From Hysterangium stoloniferum (lineage: Eukaryota; Basidiomycota; Agaricomycetes; Hysterangiales; Hysterangiaceae): a stretch of 64,000 nt of DNA. Made by a program: the position numbers and the translations under genes. Below the pieces are notes generated by a model. That model saw only the letters and a program-made list of their open reading frames with translations, did no database searches and was not told the DNA's origin. Shown here piece after piece: positions 11,520 through 21,310 of the stretch. Positions within the stretch are counted from its first letter, which is position 1. Every line of letters begins with the position of its first letter. The stretch covers positions 930,001-994,000 of the forward strand of contig WHVD01000001.1 in NCBI GenBank assembly GCA_015178975.1, read 5' to 3'.

Positions 11520-12390
11520 AACAGGTCAATGGCAAGCATACCTTGCACCTGATCATATTCCTCCCTGTAACCTTCTTTAGTTCCTTGAGTCTTGCACGAC
11601 TAGAGGTGTACTTGAGCTGCATCTTGATCATGTCATCCACCGGCCAACAATTGACATAGTTGTCAAGTTCTGGGAAGTTTTCATTAGTCTACATATGCAT
11701 TAGTGATGTAGGACGAAGGCGTTCTTTTACCCAACTTACAGCATGACACACAAGATGGATCAAATCTCGCTCTTGTCCTGAATATGATTTCTTCAAATCA
11801 AGGTGGTTTGCTACCAGTCTAAAAACACATTTCTGGATGCTAGAGAATCAGTACTTTTTCAAGGGATGAGCATGCCATCTTACCTTCAGCTTGTCATAGG
11901 CACTAACATTCCAGTTCAAGGCACATTGTAAGTAGTATCCTCCATGACTGGGGCACCCAGGTTCACCATCAGGCTTGGAGATCTTGGTGTCTGGATCATT
12001 GGATACCTTGTTGTTGGAAGCTGTGGACAATCTCAACGTAGACTCCATGTCATCTGAAGCGGCACCCTCATCTTCATCGTCATGGGGGTTGATATGAATG
12101 TCCCTTTCCCTGGGTCTTACAGGGTTTTTGGGGTGTGTTTGTGCATGTGCTTTTGGGGTACTGACATGTGTGGCATCCAGGACCTGACGTGGGAGACAGA
12201 GTGTGTGTTGAGGTGAGGCAGTTCCTTGTGAGCCAGGACCCGACAAGGGGGGTGGGAGACAGTGTGTGTGGCATCGAAGTGAGGCAGTTCCTTGTGAGCC
12301 AGGACCCAACAAGGGGGGTGGGCAACAGAGTGTAGTTACGTATGAGAGGGGAGTATAGGCAACACCACTGGAGGCAACCCTGGATCAAAG
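11520..12390 (-). pseudogene. Fragment of an uncharacterised multi-copy fungal gene
   Basis: Minus-strand pieces include a proline/serine-rich part (12312-12080), GCPSHGGYYLQCALNWNVS (about 11940), and farther downstream NENFPELDNYVNCWPVDDM followed by IKMQLKYTSSRARLKELKK (about 11690-11570). The last pattern is conserved-looking and ends at a plausible splice site. The direct repeat of about 80 bp at 12180-12320 (GTGAGGCAGTTCCTTGTGAG twice) suggests local duplication in the low-complexity part. Function unknown. Confidence 0.4.
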
Positions 12391-13046
12391 AACAGTGCAG
12401 CCGGTCTGGTAGTTTCCATCAAGGAAGTTTGTGCAAGTGATAGGGTAGACTAGTGCGGGGATGAAAGGCAAGTAGTGAGAGCAGTGAGATGACCAGCGCA
12501 GATGAAGAACCAGCGGGCGATGTGAGTGGTAGATGTGAGCGGGCGTGTTAGTTAATGAGATATTGGTCTCCTTGTATGAGTATGCCAAGTCACATGACTT
12601 CCTTTTATGGACACAAAAAAAACCACAAAAGAGCAATAGATGCACATGATTCATTATTCACTTATTGTTGCTTCGAAGTCATTTGCCTTGGCATATCATA
12701 AGATTCCAATTGTCTTCTTATAAACAAAAAGGTTTGTATCATGGCAATGAAAGTGTGGAGAGCAAGACAACAATTATCAGCACGACGACAAATGTGCATT
12801 CTGAAGACTCTATCATTAGTGGCGATCTTTATTTAAGTTGTGACAAATCTCCCAAGTTTCTAAAAAATGTCCTGATTCCTCCAAAGCTCCTCTTCAAACA
12901 CTTCTCCGACTCATTACAAACTCGCAGTGTGATTGCACGGTCACACAGATGCCATCAATTGTGTAGCTGTCTCTCCCAATGGCAATATCCTTGCAAGTGG
13001 TGGTAAGGCTTTCTCAGCCTTGCAATAACTGAGTGCTCATGAGTTG

Positions 13047-13928
13047 TGTTAGGATACACACACAGGCCAGGTTTCCAGAGAAACCCACGGGATATCCGGT
13101 AGGACTTGGCTTCAGCTTATAGGCTGTGCCCTCGCTAGATCGTGTTGTCCAATTTCAAATGGACGGACGGGGATCCCGGGGAGTCCGGGTGGGGTTCATG
13201 GGTCGTAGGTCGTAAGTCGGAGGTCGTGGGTCGTAAGTCGGGGGTTGTGGGTCGTAAGTCGGGGGCCGTGGGTCGTGAGTCGGGGGCCGTGGGTCGTGAG
13301 TCGAGTTGGTTGAGAGAGGTAGATGCACCGGAGCCCATGGGCTCCGACTAGTGTGAGCGATGTGAATCGAGTAAGGTTTTAGAGCGGAAAATATTATTAG
13401 ATTACTGGGGGGAATCTAAGCTAATTTTCTGACTGGATTGTATGTACAACATCTGCCAGTTTATATAGACCATGGAGTGAATGACATACCAAATCCAGTA
13501 ATGGCGAAACGAAACTAACAAAACATGAAACAGGAATAGTAAACACCAAATTGGTGTTAGGAACGGAACGGAACGGAGCGGAGTCCGAATCGTGACAAAG
13601 CATAACCCATAACGGGAAACGGAGCGGGAGCGGAGTCCTAAATTGCGACAGGTCATTTGACTAAAATGGGAACGGGGCTCGATTAGAGCGGTGACGGGAT
13701 TCTAAGCAGGGTCCGGTGACTGATGCATGGGACGAAGACGGACATAGACAGAGACGGAGTCTGGGGGAAGTCCGGTAACTGATATGTGTTATATTGAGGT
13801 CGAACGTAACTAGTCTTGATGTAACGGAGTCTGGGCGGGAAATCCTATAAACAGATGATTGGTGCTTGTAGCGCGTGGGGGCATACGGGTTAGTGCCCGG
13901 AGTCCAGCGGGATTGTCCGGTCGTAACA
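13047..13928 (-). repeat. Solo LTR (882 bp) with 5-bp target duplication
   Basis: It begins TGTTAGGATAC and ends GGTCGTAACA. AGTTG lies on both sides (13042-13046 and 13929-13933), which is direct evidence of insertion. The sequence is homologous, in reverse, to the 28233-29648 LTR next to the Ty3 element, so sense orientation here is minus. It shares GGACTTGGCTTCAGCTTA with the LTRs at 39343 and 40430. No internal region is present, so this is a solo LTR left by LTR-LTR recombination. Confidence 0.9.
13198..13312. repeat. 21-bp tandem repeat inside the solo LTR
   Basis: About five units are based on GGTCGTAAGTCGGGGGCCGTG with small changes. The related LTR near 29440-29510 does not have this array, so it expanded in this copy. 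The minus-strand frame reads as a 7-residue repeat (for example DLRPTTP), which is only the translation of the repeat. Confidence 0.85.
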
Positions 13929-15199
13929 AGTTGTAAGGATCAGATGGGGTGAAACTATGGAATATGAATTCATACATGCTGATCGAGGGGCCGCAACAGA
14001 ACACCAGCCTGTGTGGACCAACTAGCTGCATCATGTGGGCAACACGCCCCGATGACCCGCAGGAATCCCTATGCTTTGGCACCACGGTGGGGTATATGGT
14101 CTTCTGGTGACAAGGTCCTCGAGAAGTGAGATCACATTATCTTCTTTATTGAAATGTTTCTGAATAAATCAGAGCAGTTTCAAGGATTTTTTGGCTAAAA
14201 GATTGGCCCGGGGGGGCAAGGTGATTGCGCTGGCCTGTGATACCTCAGGTGACACAAAAGTTCAAATTGCGGTCGGCACACATGACAAGATTGTGCAGGT
14301 CTGGAACTATGACCCAAAAGGAGTGCTGCATCCAGTGTTTTCGGTTGAACTAGGCGTCACCGTACCTAGGCATTTAGGATTTGCGGATAATATCACCCAA
14401 GACATCTATGTGTTTGGACTATTTAATGGACAAATGTGAGTCAGCATTGTCTATGAACCCCCCCCCCCTTTTTTTTTCCAAGATGTGATAGGAGATCTTA
14501 CTCACTTGTGCGAGACAGGCAAATGTTGAGAGGCGATGACGGCAAGATCATATCTATTCATGAAGTCGGCCAGAGAATGTAAGTGTGGAAGCAGCTCTGT
14601 TGGATGGTGTCACTGATTTTTTTATCAGTGGTAGTGCTGCGATCAGTAATTGACGCAACCAGTTTGTGGTTGACAACAACTTGGATGGCTTCAGCTTACA
14701 CCAACTGGATGATGGTGCATACATTTGCACGTTCTCAACAGGATGACCAAAGAAAGGGGTCCCAAAACAAGTAGCTTTTGGAGAAGACTCTAAAGTCATT
14801 GTCAGTGGCAGTGATCATGGGGCTGTGTACATGTTCGACAGGAGGACAGGTGCAACATTGGATGTCCTTCACTACACAGATGAAGGCCTAGTGCAGACCT
14901 TAACAGTACCATTCCTGTCTAATTGCAATGTTCGCCAAAGTAACACACACTCATTACAGACTCATGATAATGCCAGGAAAAGCATGATTGTCACAGCATC
15001 TTCTGGTTTTTGCCACAAGTCATCCATTTGCCTCTGAGCTTGCATTCAGCACGAAGAAAAACCCATGATGTCCCTCAAACGCCACTGGACACTTGGCTCA
15101 AGTGATTGAATACATTTGGTATATGTTCATTAACCTCACTATATTGCTAGCTGCTGGTGCATTTGTCTATCAGAACTTGAATGTAAGTGCCACGGTAGA

Positions 15200-15598
15200 G
15201 ATTTAAACATGGATGCAAACTTATGTGAGATTTCAAGCTTCACAGGTTTGGAGTATCAAAAGCATATACATGGCCGTGGGCAAGACCCGCTGATGGGCCT
15301 CATTTGATTGAGTGGGGTAGGACTTGGCGGCCAAACAACAACTTCTCAGTCAGCCCATCGTGCCAAACTGCAGAGATGCATGGAAGCGGGAGGGGACGTC
15401 GGCAGAAGAACCTGGTAATGTTTCTTTGAGAATGTAGTTGGCCCAATAAGAGTTCATTCACCATCATACCTGGATATTTTTTTGAGAATGTAGTCAGCCC
15501 AATACAAGTTTATTCACCATCTTACCCGGCCTTCTGTCAATGCAAGATGAGGTCATGGTAATCATCTGTGTTATCCTATTTTTCCACCAATTGGACAG
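15200..15598. other. Spacer next to the right arm, no gene seen
   Basis: It contains a short duplicated stretch (TTTGAGAATGTAGT with GGCCCAATAAGAGTTCATTCACC, at about 15425 and 15482) but no recognisable gene or element boundary. Confidence 0.4.
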
Positions 15599-18500
15599 TC
15601 AGGGGTGCGGCGAAGATCTGAAGACAAAGCAGACTGTGGGTGCTGACGGGGTCGAGGGAAAGGGGGGTGGGGGAGAACAGTGGCAAACAGGAGATCGATG
15701 GGAACGAGGGATGCTGACGGCACCGATACTGAGAGTAGAGCGATGAAGGTAACGACACTGATGGCCCCGATACTGAGAGTAGAGTGATGAAGGTGACGAC
15801 ACTGATGGCCCCGATTGAGAGAGAGAGCCATGAGGGTGACGGCGGAGGAGATGTGAGTGGGCGACTAATGAGGAGGTCACTCCCTCACGTATATACGTGA
15901 GGGAGAAGTGAACTATCGTTGAAGTCCTGTTTCAACAAGATGAGGTGTCAAAAGAATTGCTCTGCATAGTATCAAAAATGAACCATGAATTTACTTAATC
16001 AATCAGATTCCCGATGTGTTGGTGTACTGTCAGGTATGGACTTTGAAGTTGGGGTTGAAGGGGCTCATGGACGTGGCAGGTCAGGGCGTGGGACGGAGTT
16101 TGAAAGGTAAGAGTGCCTGCTTACTAAGATTTTCCTTTGCGTGTATACACAACGGAGGCCATCCTCCCTAGCTCTTTCCACCCATCCTTTCAGACGTGTA
16201 TACATCTTTGAGGTCTCGTTCTCTAATCACCCGACCTTCTAGGCTTCCTGGTCCCTCTAGCTCTCATCTCCCATCACCTTTCCACCCAGCACCATCCTCT
16301 TAGACATGTATACGTCTAGGAAATCCTCTCAAGACACAACCCTATCACCACCAGTACTTGGTCTGGATGTCCTTCTGGGAGTGTTATACAGATACCGGTA
16401 TGTATGACCATCATTCTTACTCCCTCTGATCTAATGTTCACCACAGTGACAATGTCCCCAATATCAGAAGTCGTAGATTTTTTTTCAATTGTTACAATCA
16501 TGGCTGTCATGCTTGTAAGCCCCATCCATGTTCTTGTTGCCGAACCTTTGTCTAACTTAAAATCAAAATTCAGATTGAATGCAATGTTTTCTTCCATGAA
16601 GATCTTGTCTTCTCATCACCGAACGTGACCACTCTCCCCCCCCATCCCCGATTACCTTGAAAACAGAGATCTTGCGAATGAGATTTTTGCCAATGATGAC
16701 CCCAAATCTGTACAGACTGTTCAATGGGCAATGGACAGTTATCCTCAAGTCGCGTGGACCCCACTGCACCACCAGTTTGAAGGTCCTTTGTTCTTGCGGC
16801 TCGCTCATGATCAATACTCACTGTCCATACAATTGGTTGATGGGATGTGGAAATTGTCGCCTTCTTTAGCCAAGACATGGCAAGTGTTGGAAAATGGATT
16901 GATACATGTAGCAGATCACTTGCTGGGCCGTGGAGGGTTTCTATTCCCTCTCAACTTCAGACATCTCCCCCATCCCTCTGCAAAAGGCTATCTATGCTCA
17001 CACAAACTCAAGAGACATGCTGTGGGATGCGCACTCGCCTCCCATGATGCATTCCTGCCACTCATGGCGATGTGTTCAATGGCCATCTCAATTGTGTCAT
17101 GTGCGGCAAAACTGGGAGAGACTCCTCCATGGATCAAGGCTCTCAAAGACAATGGGATCCATTCTGAGTGGGTGGAAAAACTCAGAAGGTCTTGCGTCAG
17201 TAATCTCACATCCAATATTCCATGGGCTGGTGTCCTAGTGCACATCTCAAATTTTCATAACCCCAGTCTCTTACCCCTCATGTTGGCCAATAGTGTTCCC
17301 ATTTGGTACTACTGGGGACAGTGGAGTGGCAAGCCTCTACATAGCGAGCTCAAGACTGTCCAGCAGTACTGCCCCACGAGGAAAGAGGTTGAAGTGGTGA
17401 TTGCTTGCCCGGGGCAACCTGCCACAGGTTCCGATGAAAATGCTGTGACCCCTTCCACAGCTCCTAAACCCCAAGTACGCAGCCATCAGCGACAAGGAGA
17501 AACTTGGCAAGACTTTTTCAAGAGACAGGATGCTAGACATGCCGAGTTGGAAAAGAATGAAAGTCTAGAAAAGAAACAAAAACGGCTCGACGTGAACGCT
17601 CCCACAGCAACATGGCTCCGACCAGCAGGAAGGGAAAGGCAGTTGTGTATGCTTGGATAGAGGAGAATGGTTTCTGTGTGCAAACCAAAATCAACCATGG
17701 GGAGGTGGGAGATTGGTGGGTAAACTACAGTGGGAACCAATTGTGGTACAACAGTTTTGAGGACAAATGGGACCTGTGCCACCGAATTCAACCCTGAAGC
17801 CAGAGAACAATTCACGTATGAAGATTTTTTCACTGACTATGAGGAGACCTCTGGCGGCTATGATCATCAGAATGGAGCACAGGTTGAAAAGCCTCCACCC
17901 TTCAAACTTTGCAACCTCCCCCCACCACCATCGTGAAACTCCTGGGGGAGATGATCTCACGAGAGCCTATGGCGCTGGTGATCCAAATGATGAGGTGAAA
18001 GTGGTTGGTGCTACGGAACCATTACTGGGATATATTGCACGCTCGGTTTGGATTCACGCTAGATATCTCAAAGTTCCCATATCAGAAGATTACAGACCCA
18101 ACACTCCAGTGTATGCCTTGGGGGGATGTGAGGAGAAACCTGGCGAACACTGAATCCTCCATTGGGGATGAATATAAGGATGCAATTGGAGATTTCACAG
18201 ACTTGCTACTGGCAGATCGTGATCCACCTGGGAGTATTTGGGATCTGAGCCCCCTGTGCCCGTGGCCTTTGTTGGAAAAATTGACCTCTCAAGATCTTGT
18301 CTTCAAATTGGTGAACAATGAGCCTGACTACTTCCTCAACAACAGCATACGTGGCATATGGCAAATCATGACATGAGATGCAGCATCAGCACTACAGTGT
18401 CTTCGAGTGTGCAAACATCGTTGAGAGGATCTGGTGCGCTATCTCCTCGATAGAGGCATTCCATTCACTACTCGGATCCCTTCTTCCATCCCTTTCATCC

Positions 18501-19502
18501 CCCCTTATCCCTCAGGCCCACCTCCACCCGGCATCCACAGCATTGGACTTGGGTGGCATGACATGTTGTACAAACCCGATGCAGTTGATTACATGGCATA
18601 CCGAGAACAACAAGATGTGTTCTTCCATCACCCTCATGCACTCGTGGCTCTTCTCAGAGGTAGTATTGTATGGCATCTGGCGATGCAGAGTATATCCCAG
18701 GATGCTGTGCTTGCAGGTCCTACTGATGAGGTGTTCACACATGGCCAAGCTTTTCAAACATCAGATGGCACCTACTGGTGGGACGATGACCTTTCAGAGG
18801 ATGAGCTAAACCTCATCTGTGGGGTATACAAAGTGTTCACAGGTAAATCATAGCTCACTCTTTTTTTTTTCATCTCTGTTCCATCTAATTTTTATGTACA
18901 GGGTATGGTCAACAGGCTGCAGATATGTCATGGTTGCCAAAACCCACAATATGGCAAAGGGGTAATTTGGATGTTGGATACTGGTCACATGCTTGCGAAG
19001 AGTGGTTTCAAAACCGGCTTACCCACATTCTCAACGGGTCTGCTGACTTAAGAAGTGCTAATAAGTGGGGCTCTTCCTTGGTAATGTCGAGGAAACAAGG
19101 AAAGCTGGCTACTAAGAATGCAAAGCTTGCAGAAAGGTGTATTTTACACAAAGAGTAGAGGTCATTGTTCTACCTGGAGATTTTCTGATTCACTTCTAAT
19201 AAAATTGCTCATCTTTGTAATACAGTAGGTCACTGCTCTACATATCAGTGACATTAATACATCACACATACATGAAGTATAAGTCAGGCCCGTGAGGATT
19301 AGATAGTAAAGTCTTGTTGTGTATCTTGTGCACTGTTCACGCAATGGGCAGGCAGAGTGTGTGCGATGGTTGGCCAATGGTCTGGCATTGATCTGCCGAT
19401 GGGCAGGCAATGGGTGGGCAATGAGCGGGCAATTAGTTTAAGGTCTTTACAAAACTTAGGGTTTTATTTTATTTTTAAACCTATGTTCAAACTTGAGGTT
19501 TC
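15599..19502 (+). repeat. Right arm of the inverted repeat (arm B)
   Basis: It is the reverse complement of arm A (2640-6510). Arm B is the better-preserved copy at the 3' end of the gene: it keeps the final exon that arm A has lost. It lacks the CACTA-type MITE and one of the 44-bp repeat units. Two TGA codons (18374-18376 and 18422-18424) stand where arm A still has CGA arginine codons. Confidence 0.9.
16404..19158 (+). pseudogene. Uncharacterised multi-copy fungal gene, arm B copy
   Basis: The longest open piece is 16731-17660 (309 codons; WAMDSYPQVAWTPLHH near its start). It continues in other frames with MAPTSRKGKAVVYAWIEE (about 17612), FGFTLDISKFPYQKITD (about 18050), ADRDPPGSIWDLSPLCPW and LSEDELNLICGVYKVFTG. 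A clear intron (GTAAAT at 18843 to CAG at 18900) leads to a last exon with SWLPKPTIWQRGNLDVGYW, ending at the TAG at 19156-19158. A segment rich in E/K (about 17500-17590) may be helical. Two nonsense codons and at least two frameshifts are visible, so it is probably not expressed intact. No function is assigned. Confidence 0.6.
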
Positions 19503-19833
19503 TATAAGGGGTAAACATTTGTCTGGACTTAGAATAAAAACTCTGGTAAAAGTTGTCCTAAACAACAAGTTCGGATCACATCTAAACTAGAATTAAAAGG
19601 AGTTGTAAGTGTATAAGTTTGGGGCCTAATTATACCTGAAGTATGTATAGTCTTAGGTTTAGACGTTGCTTTCCACAGATATCCACACTTTGAGTTTACA
19701 TTCTTACTTGAACTTATGTCTATAATTGAAGTAATAACTGAGTTCAAATCCATTTTAGGACTTAAAGTTTTGTAAACAGGTTTAGATAATATTTTAGTGC
19801 CGCCTTAAATGTTGTAACTCTTGATGTGTCTGC
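19503..19833. other. Unassigned insert between the inverted repeat and a tRNA 3' fragment
   Basis: AT-rich and without a gene. It sits immediately 5' of the tRNA fragment where the missing 5' tRNA half should be, so it is either inserted DNA or the far side of a rearrangement. Confidence 0.4.
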
Positions 19834-19863
19834 AGGTCCCCGGTTCAATTCCGGGTTGTGCCA
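19834..19863 (+). tRNA. tRNA 3' fragment: T arm plus acceptor strand (5' half missing)
   Basis: The segment contains a perfect pol III B box, GGTTCAATTCC (19842-19852). It is flanked by a 5-bp T stem (CCCGG/CCGGG) and followed by a 7-nt acceptor strand TTGTGCC with discriminator A. A T-rich terminator (TTATTTTTTATTATTTTT) follows. The 5' acceptor strand would be GGCACAA, and it is not found in the preceding ~300 bp, so the gene appears cut. The isotype is unknown. Confidence 0.5.
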
Positions 19864-20029
19864 TTATTTTTTATTATTTTTCTACCGTTTTTAAAGTTCT
19901 AACACATTTGATTAATAATACTATCTATGGCTGTCAATACGTCCCATATAGTCACTGAAATATGTTGGATGATGCAGCGGTTGGAACAAACAAATCATAT
20001 TATACACCCCAACATCTACTTTAATTTAG

Positions 20030-21153
20030 TTAAGTGGTATCCATCGCATCTCCAGCTCCCGCAGTGCCCGGTGTCTTCCCACCGATGTGTGTGACAGTCT
20101 CATCAACAATGAGTGAGCGGATGTTTTCTGATTTCCAGGCCGTAGTCCCATTCCTGAACTTGTAATCTCGCTCCTTTTTCACTCTACAAGGCCAGGGGAG
20201 TCAGACGAAATAAACCGAGTCTGTACTGTATTCACGAACCGTTCATTAGGTTTCTTGAAGTTACGGAGCATTTCGGTGCCTTCTTGTGTAATGACACAGA
20301 CATCAACATTTGAACCGGAGCCCAGATCGTTGAAGATACCGGCCTCAACAGCTGCAACTACGAGGTTGACGGCCTCGGAACGCTAATTGTACGAAATAGG
20401 CACCAATTTCAAGAACCGGAATAGGCAGTACTGTACCTCCATGTTGGCCTTCCAGGCGGCTTCAAAGACGGCCATAGCAGCAAGCGAACCTGATCCCATT
20501 GTTACATATGGAAGCTTGTCTGTTGATCCGTGCGGTGCGATGGTAAATAGGTGTGGACCAGTCGCGTCAATGCCTCCGAGAACAAGTGCCGCACCAATAT
20601 GGCCTTGATACCTTAATGGGCATCAGATATATTTGCACTCATTCAAGAGGGTGATCGACCGCATACCTGAAAAGCATCTGCTTTAACATTGTCATGGCCG
20701 TGACCACTCTTGGCTTCCGGCCAGTCGAAAGAGCATGCAGTTCCAGGTTGGAGGATATGAGTGCTGTTGTGAATTCGGTATCGGCTGCTGTACCCGCACC
20801 GCAGCATCGGATGGATTCCGTCAAGTAATGGATCTAAAAAAGCGGCGAATAAGCATGATGCCTCTGAAGTCGAAGGTGACCACTACAGCGTACCTTTTCG
20901 CAGTTTTTGTCAGCCACTATTGGGCCTTCGGTAGCACGGGTATCAGCACCCAGAATGACTCCCCCTTTGAACATACAACCAACAATAGTTGTCCCAGTAC
21001 TTGTGGCCTTTGGAACGGGGAAACCTTTCGATGTCAAGAACGCATTTCTGAGTGATAATTAACAGCGTGGCATGGCTAAAATGAGTCTGGCATCTACCTC
21101 GATTGGTTCGAAAAGTCAAATCCGGGTTTATTGTAGATACTGGTGGCTGCCAT
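20030..21153 (-). CDS. PUP1: 20S proteasome subunit beta-2 (trypsin-like active subunit)
   Basis: This is the catalytic beta-2 subunit (Pup1; human PSMB7) of the 20S proteasome core, with trypsin-like cleavage in cytosol and nucleus. Six exons join in frame: 21153-21098, 21047-20894, 20833-20667, 20611-20437, 20382-20240 and 20183-20030, giving 282 residues, the usual size. Start is [14 protein letters not shown]. The propeptide ends STG, leaving Thr38 (TTIVGC) as the N-terminal nucleophile after self-cleavage. Family motifs include [50 protein letters not shown] and [19 protein letters not shown]. All splice sites are GT-AG. It is divergent from the BAR gene and appears intact. Confidence 0.95.
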
Positions 21154-21310
21154 AGTGGTTGAAAGCAAGATACGGGAATGGTCCACGCAACACGGTCGGG
21201 ACGCGTAATTGACGCGCCCACAACGGACCCACCGGAACCCACAGGTTCAAACGCAACACGCTACAACGCTATCAACGGAGACCTTCACAACATCATACAA
21301 ACATTTCATT
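21154..21310. promoter_or_regulatory. Shared divergent promoter, PUP1 and BAR-domain gene
   Basis: Only 157 bp separate the two start codons, which point away from each other, so both promoters and 5' UTRs must lie here or overlap. GC-rich words (GACGCG, CCACAACGGACCCACCGGAAC) are present. No TATA box was seen. I saw no proteasome control element matching GGTGGCAAA. Confidence 0.7.

Larger units (their letters stand above)
12780..15180 (+). pseudogene. WD40-repeat protein gene split by a solo LTR
   Basis: WD40 blades are readable on both sides of the LTR at 13047-13928: HTDAINCVAVSPNGNILASG (about 12943-13002) before it, then DPQESLCFGTTVGYMVFW (about 14050), VQIAVGTHDKIVQVWNYD (about 14260-14310) and the segment KVIVSGSDHGAVYMFDRR (about 14790-14845) after it. 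Further downstream are a DEGLVQTL segment and, near 15150, a hydrophobic stretch (INLTILLAAGAFVYQNLNV) that could be a C-terminal membrane anchor. WD40 propellers are protein-binding scaffolds. Frame changes and the 882-bp LTR make this copy inactive unless the LTR is spliced out. Repeated mushroom WD40 genes of this type are known to me from memory. Confidence 0.75.

Noticed and set aside
13142..13351. Repetitive open frames on both strands
   Set aside because: They are produced by the 21-bp tandem repeat inside the solo LTR.
2640..19502. The whole inverted repeat as one giant terminal-inverted-repeat transposon
   Set aside because: No target duplication was found at the outer edges and no transposase is recognised inside. 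It is kept only as a possibility in the findings.
19800..19863. A complete tRNA gene
   Set aside because: No 5' acceptor strand, D arm or clear anticodon arm can be placed upstream, so only the 3' part is reported.
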